64,000 nt of DNA, taken from positions 63,184-127,183 of the forward strand of contig NZ_ML708619.1 of the NCBI RefSeq assembly GCF_008831305.1. The letters are read 5' to 3'. Positions 63,531 through 64,000 of the stretch are shown here, one piece after another. Origin of the DNA: Kocuria coralli (GTDB lineage Bacteria; Actinomycetota; Actinomycetes; Actinomycetales; Micrococcaceae). Numbering within the stretch: the first letter of the stretch is position 1; each line of letters opens with the position of its first letter. The notes beneath the pieces are model-generated. The model had not been told where the DNA came from, made no database searches, and saw only the letters and a list, made by a program, of their open reading frames with translations. A program made the translations under genes and the position numbers.

Positions 63531-64000
63531 ATGCAGAACGTCAAGACTGTTGCTCGTCGCGCCGGACTCGGTGTGGCCGTCGCCGGTATCGCTACCGCCG
63601 CCACCATCGCCCCGGCTTCCGCTTACGCCGAGGTCTCCACCACGGGCACCCAGCCCGCCACCTCTGCCGGCTTCGACGCTTCGTCCGCCGAGGCCGCCGG
63701 CTGGTCCTACTCCTGGACCATCGACGCCAACGGCACCACCCACTACACCTACGGCGACGGCGCCGCAGCGGCTCCCGCCGCCCCGGTTGCTCCCGCGCAG
63801 TCCGAGGCTCCGGCTCAGCCCGAGGCTCCCGCCGCGTCCGCTTCCGAGGGCCTGTCCACCCAGTCGGTGGGCACCGCCTCGGCCAATGCCTCCGGCATCG
63901 CCGGCAGCGCCCAGTCCTACAAGGGCTCCCCCTACGTCTGGGGCGGCACCACTCCCGGTGGCTGGGACTGCTCCGGCTTCACCCAGTACGTCTACGCGCA
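63531..64000 (+). CDS. Secreted NlpC/P60 peptidoglycan endopeptidase (3' end outside window)
   Basis: 156 codons are visible. Residues 1-33 form a signal peptide with cleavage after APASAYA. An Ala/Pro-rich linker spans about 77-105. The NlpC/P60 domain begins near residue 122 with YKGSPYVWGGTTPGGWDCSG, whose C147 is the catalytic cysteine. The His and third polar residue lie beyond the window edge. It would cut the peptide stems of peptidoglycan outside the cell. GGAGGAAA precedes the ATG. It is controlled by the upstream c-di-AMP riboswitch. Confidence 0.93.
   Translation, partial: MQNVKTVARRAGLGVAVAGIATAATIAPASAYAEVSTTGTQPATSAGFDASSAEAAGWSYSWTIDANGTTHYTYGDGAAAAPAAPVAPAQSEAPAQPEAPAASASEGLSTQSVGTASANASGIAGSAQSYKGSPYVWGGTTPGGWDCSGFTQYVYA

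Overview
The window is a gene-dense, very GC-rich (roughly 70% by eye) chromosomal segment. It most likely comes from a Gram-positive actinobacterium of the order Micrococcales; family and genus are not resolved. This rests on heavy use of GTG starts, several promoters with a -10 box about 7 nt before a start codon (leaderless type), PdxR/PdxST vitamin B6 synthesis, a tandem glycine riboswitch before gcvPTH, a c-di-AMP riboswitch before a secreted NlpC/P60 protein, and an MsiK-type shared sugar ATPase. I saw no tRNA, rRNA, CRISPR array, insertion sequence or phage gene.

Layout: 0-2.4 kb holds a DinB-like protein, a WYL regulator and a PepSY lipoprotein. 2.4-7.4 kb is the glycine cleavage operon gcvPTH under a glycine riboswitch. 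7.4-13.1 kb covers vitamin B6 synthesis: pdxR is divergent from pdxS, and pdxT lies 2 kb further on, beyond an XRE regulator and an epimerase-like gene. 13.1-32.6 kb is a long nitrogen-catabolic region: a class I aminotransferase, an agmatinase/guanidinobutyrase-family ureohydrolase, an XRE-cupin regulator, a sodium:solute symporter, an aldehyde dehydrogenase, a thiamine-diphosphate decarboxylase-like enzyme, the urea ABC transporter urtABCDE, the complete urease cluster ureABCEFGD, and alanine dehydrogenase. Read together, these can encode arginine -> 2-ketoarginine -> 4-guanidinobutyraldehyde -> 4-guanidinobutyrate -> GABA + urea -> ammonia. 32.7-34.5 kb holds small accessory genes, including an M50-type membrane protease.

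34.6-52.9 kb is a sugar region: msiK, a GH32 sucrose hydrolase, two GH13 alpha-glucosidases around a ROK repressor, a Gfo/Idh oxidoreductase, a binding-protein-dependent sugar ABC transporter, a GH36 alpha-galactosidase, and deoR-galT-galK. The parts fit use of raffinose-type sugars or melibiose. The alpha-galactosidase, however, is broken by an in-frame TGA at a conserved Trp codon, and a remnant of a second ABC permease lies between the GH32 and GH13 genes. The same direct repeat, GAACA(C/T)-N4-GAACA(C/T), occurs before msiK and in the divergent galA/deoR promoter region, and suggests one regulator for both.

52.9-56.9 kb holds an AbgT-family transporter, a DUF559-type nuclease-fold protein with related palindromic repeats on both sides (another copy lies at 34.6 kb), and a glutathione-peroxidase-family enzyme. 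57-63 kb is the lactate system: lutABC divergent from lldP-lldR, with a palindromic LldR-type operator between them. The window ends in a secreted NlpC/P60 hydrolase preceded by a promoter and a c-di-AMP riboswitch, cut by the window edge.
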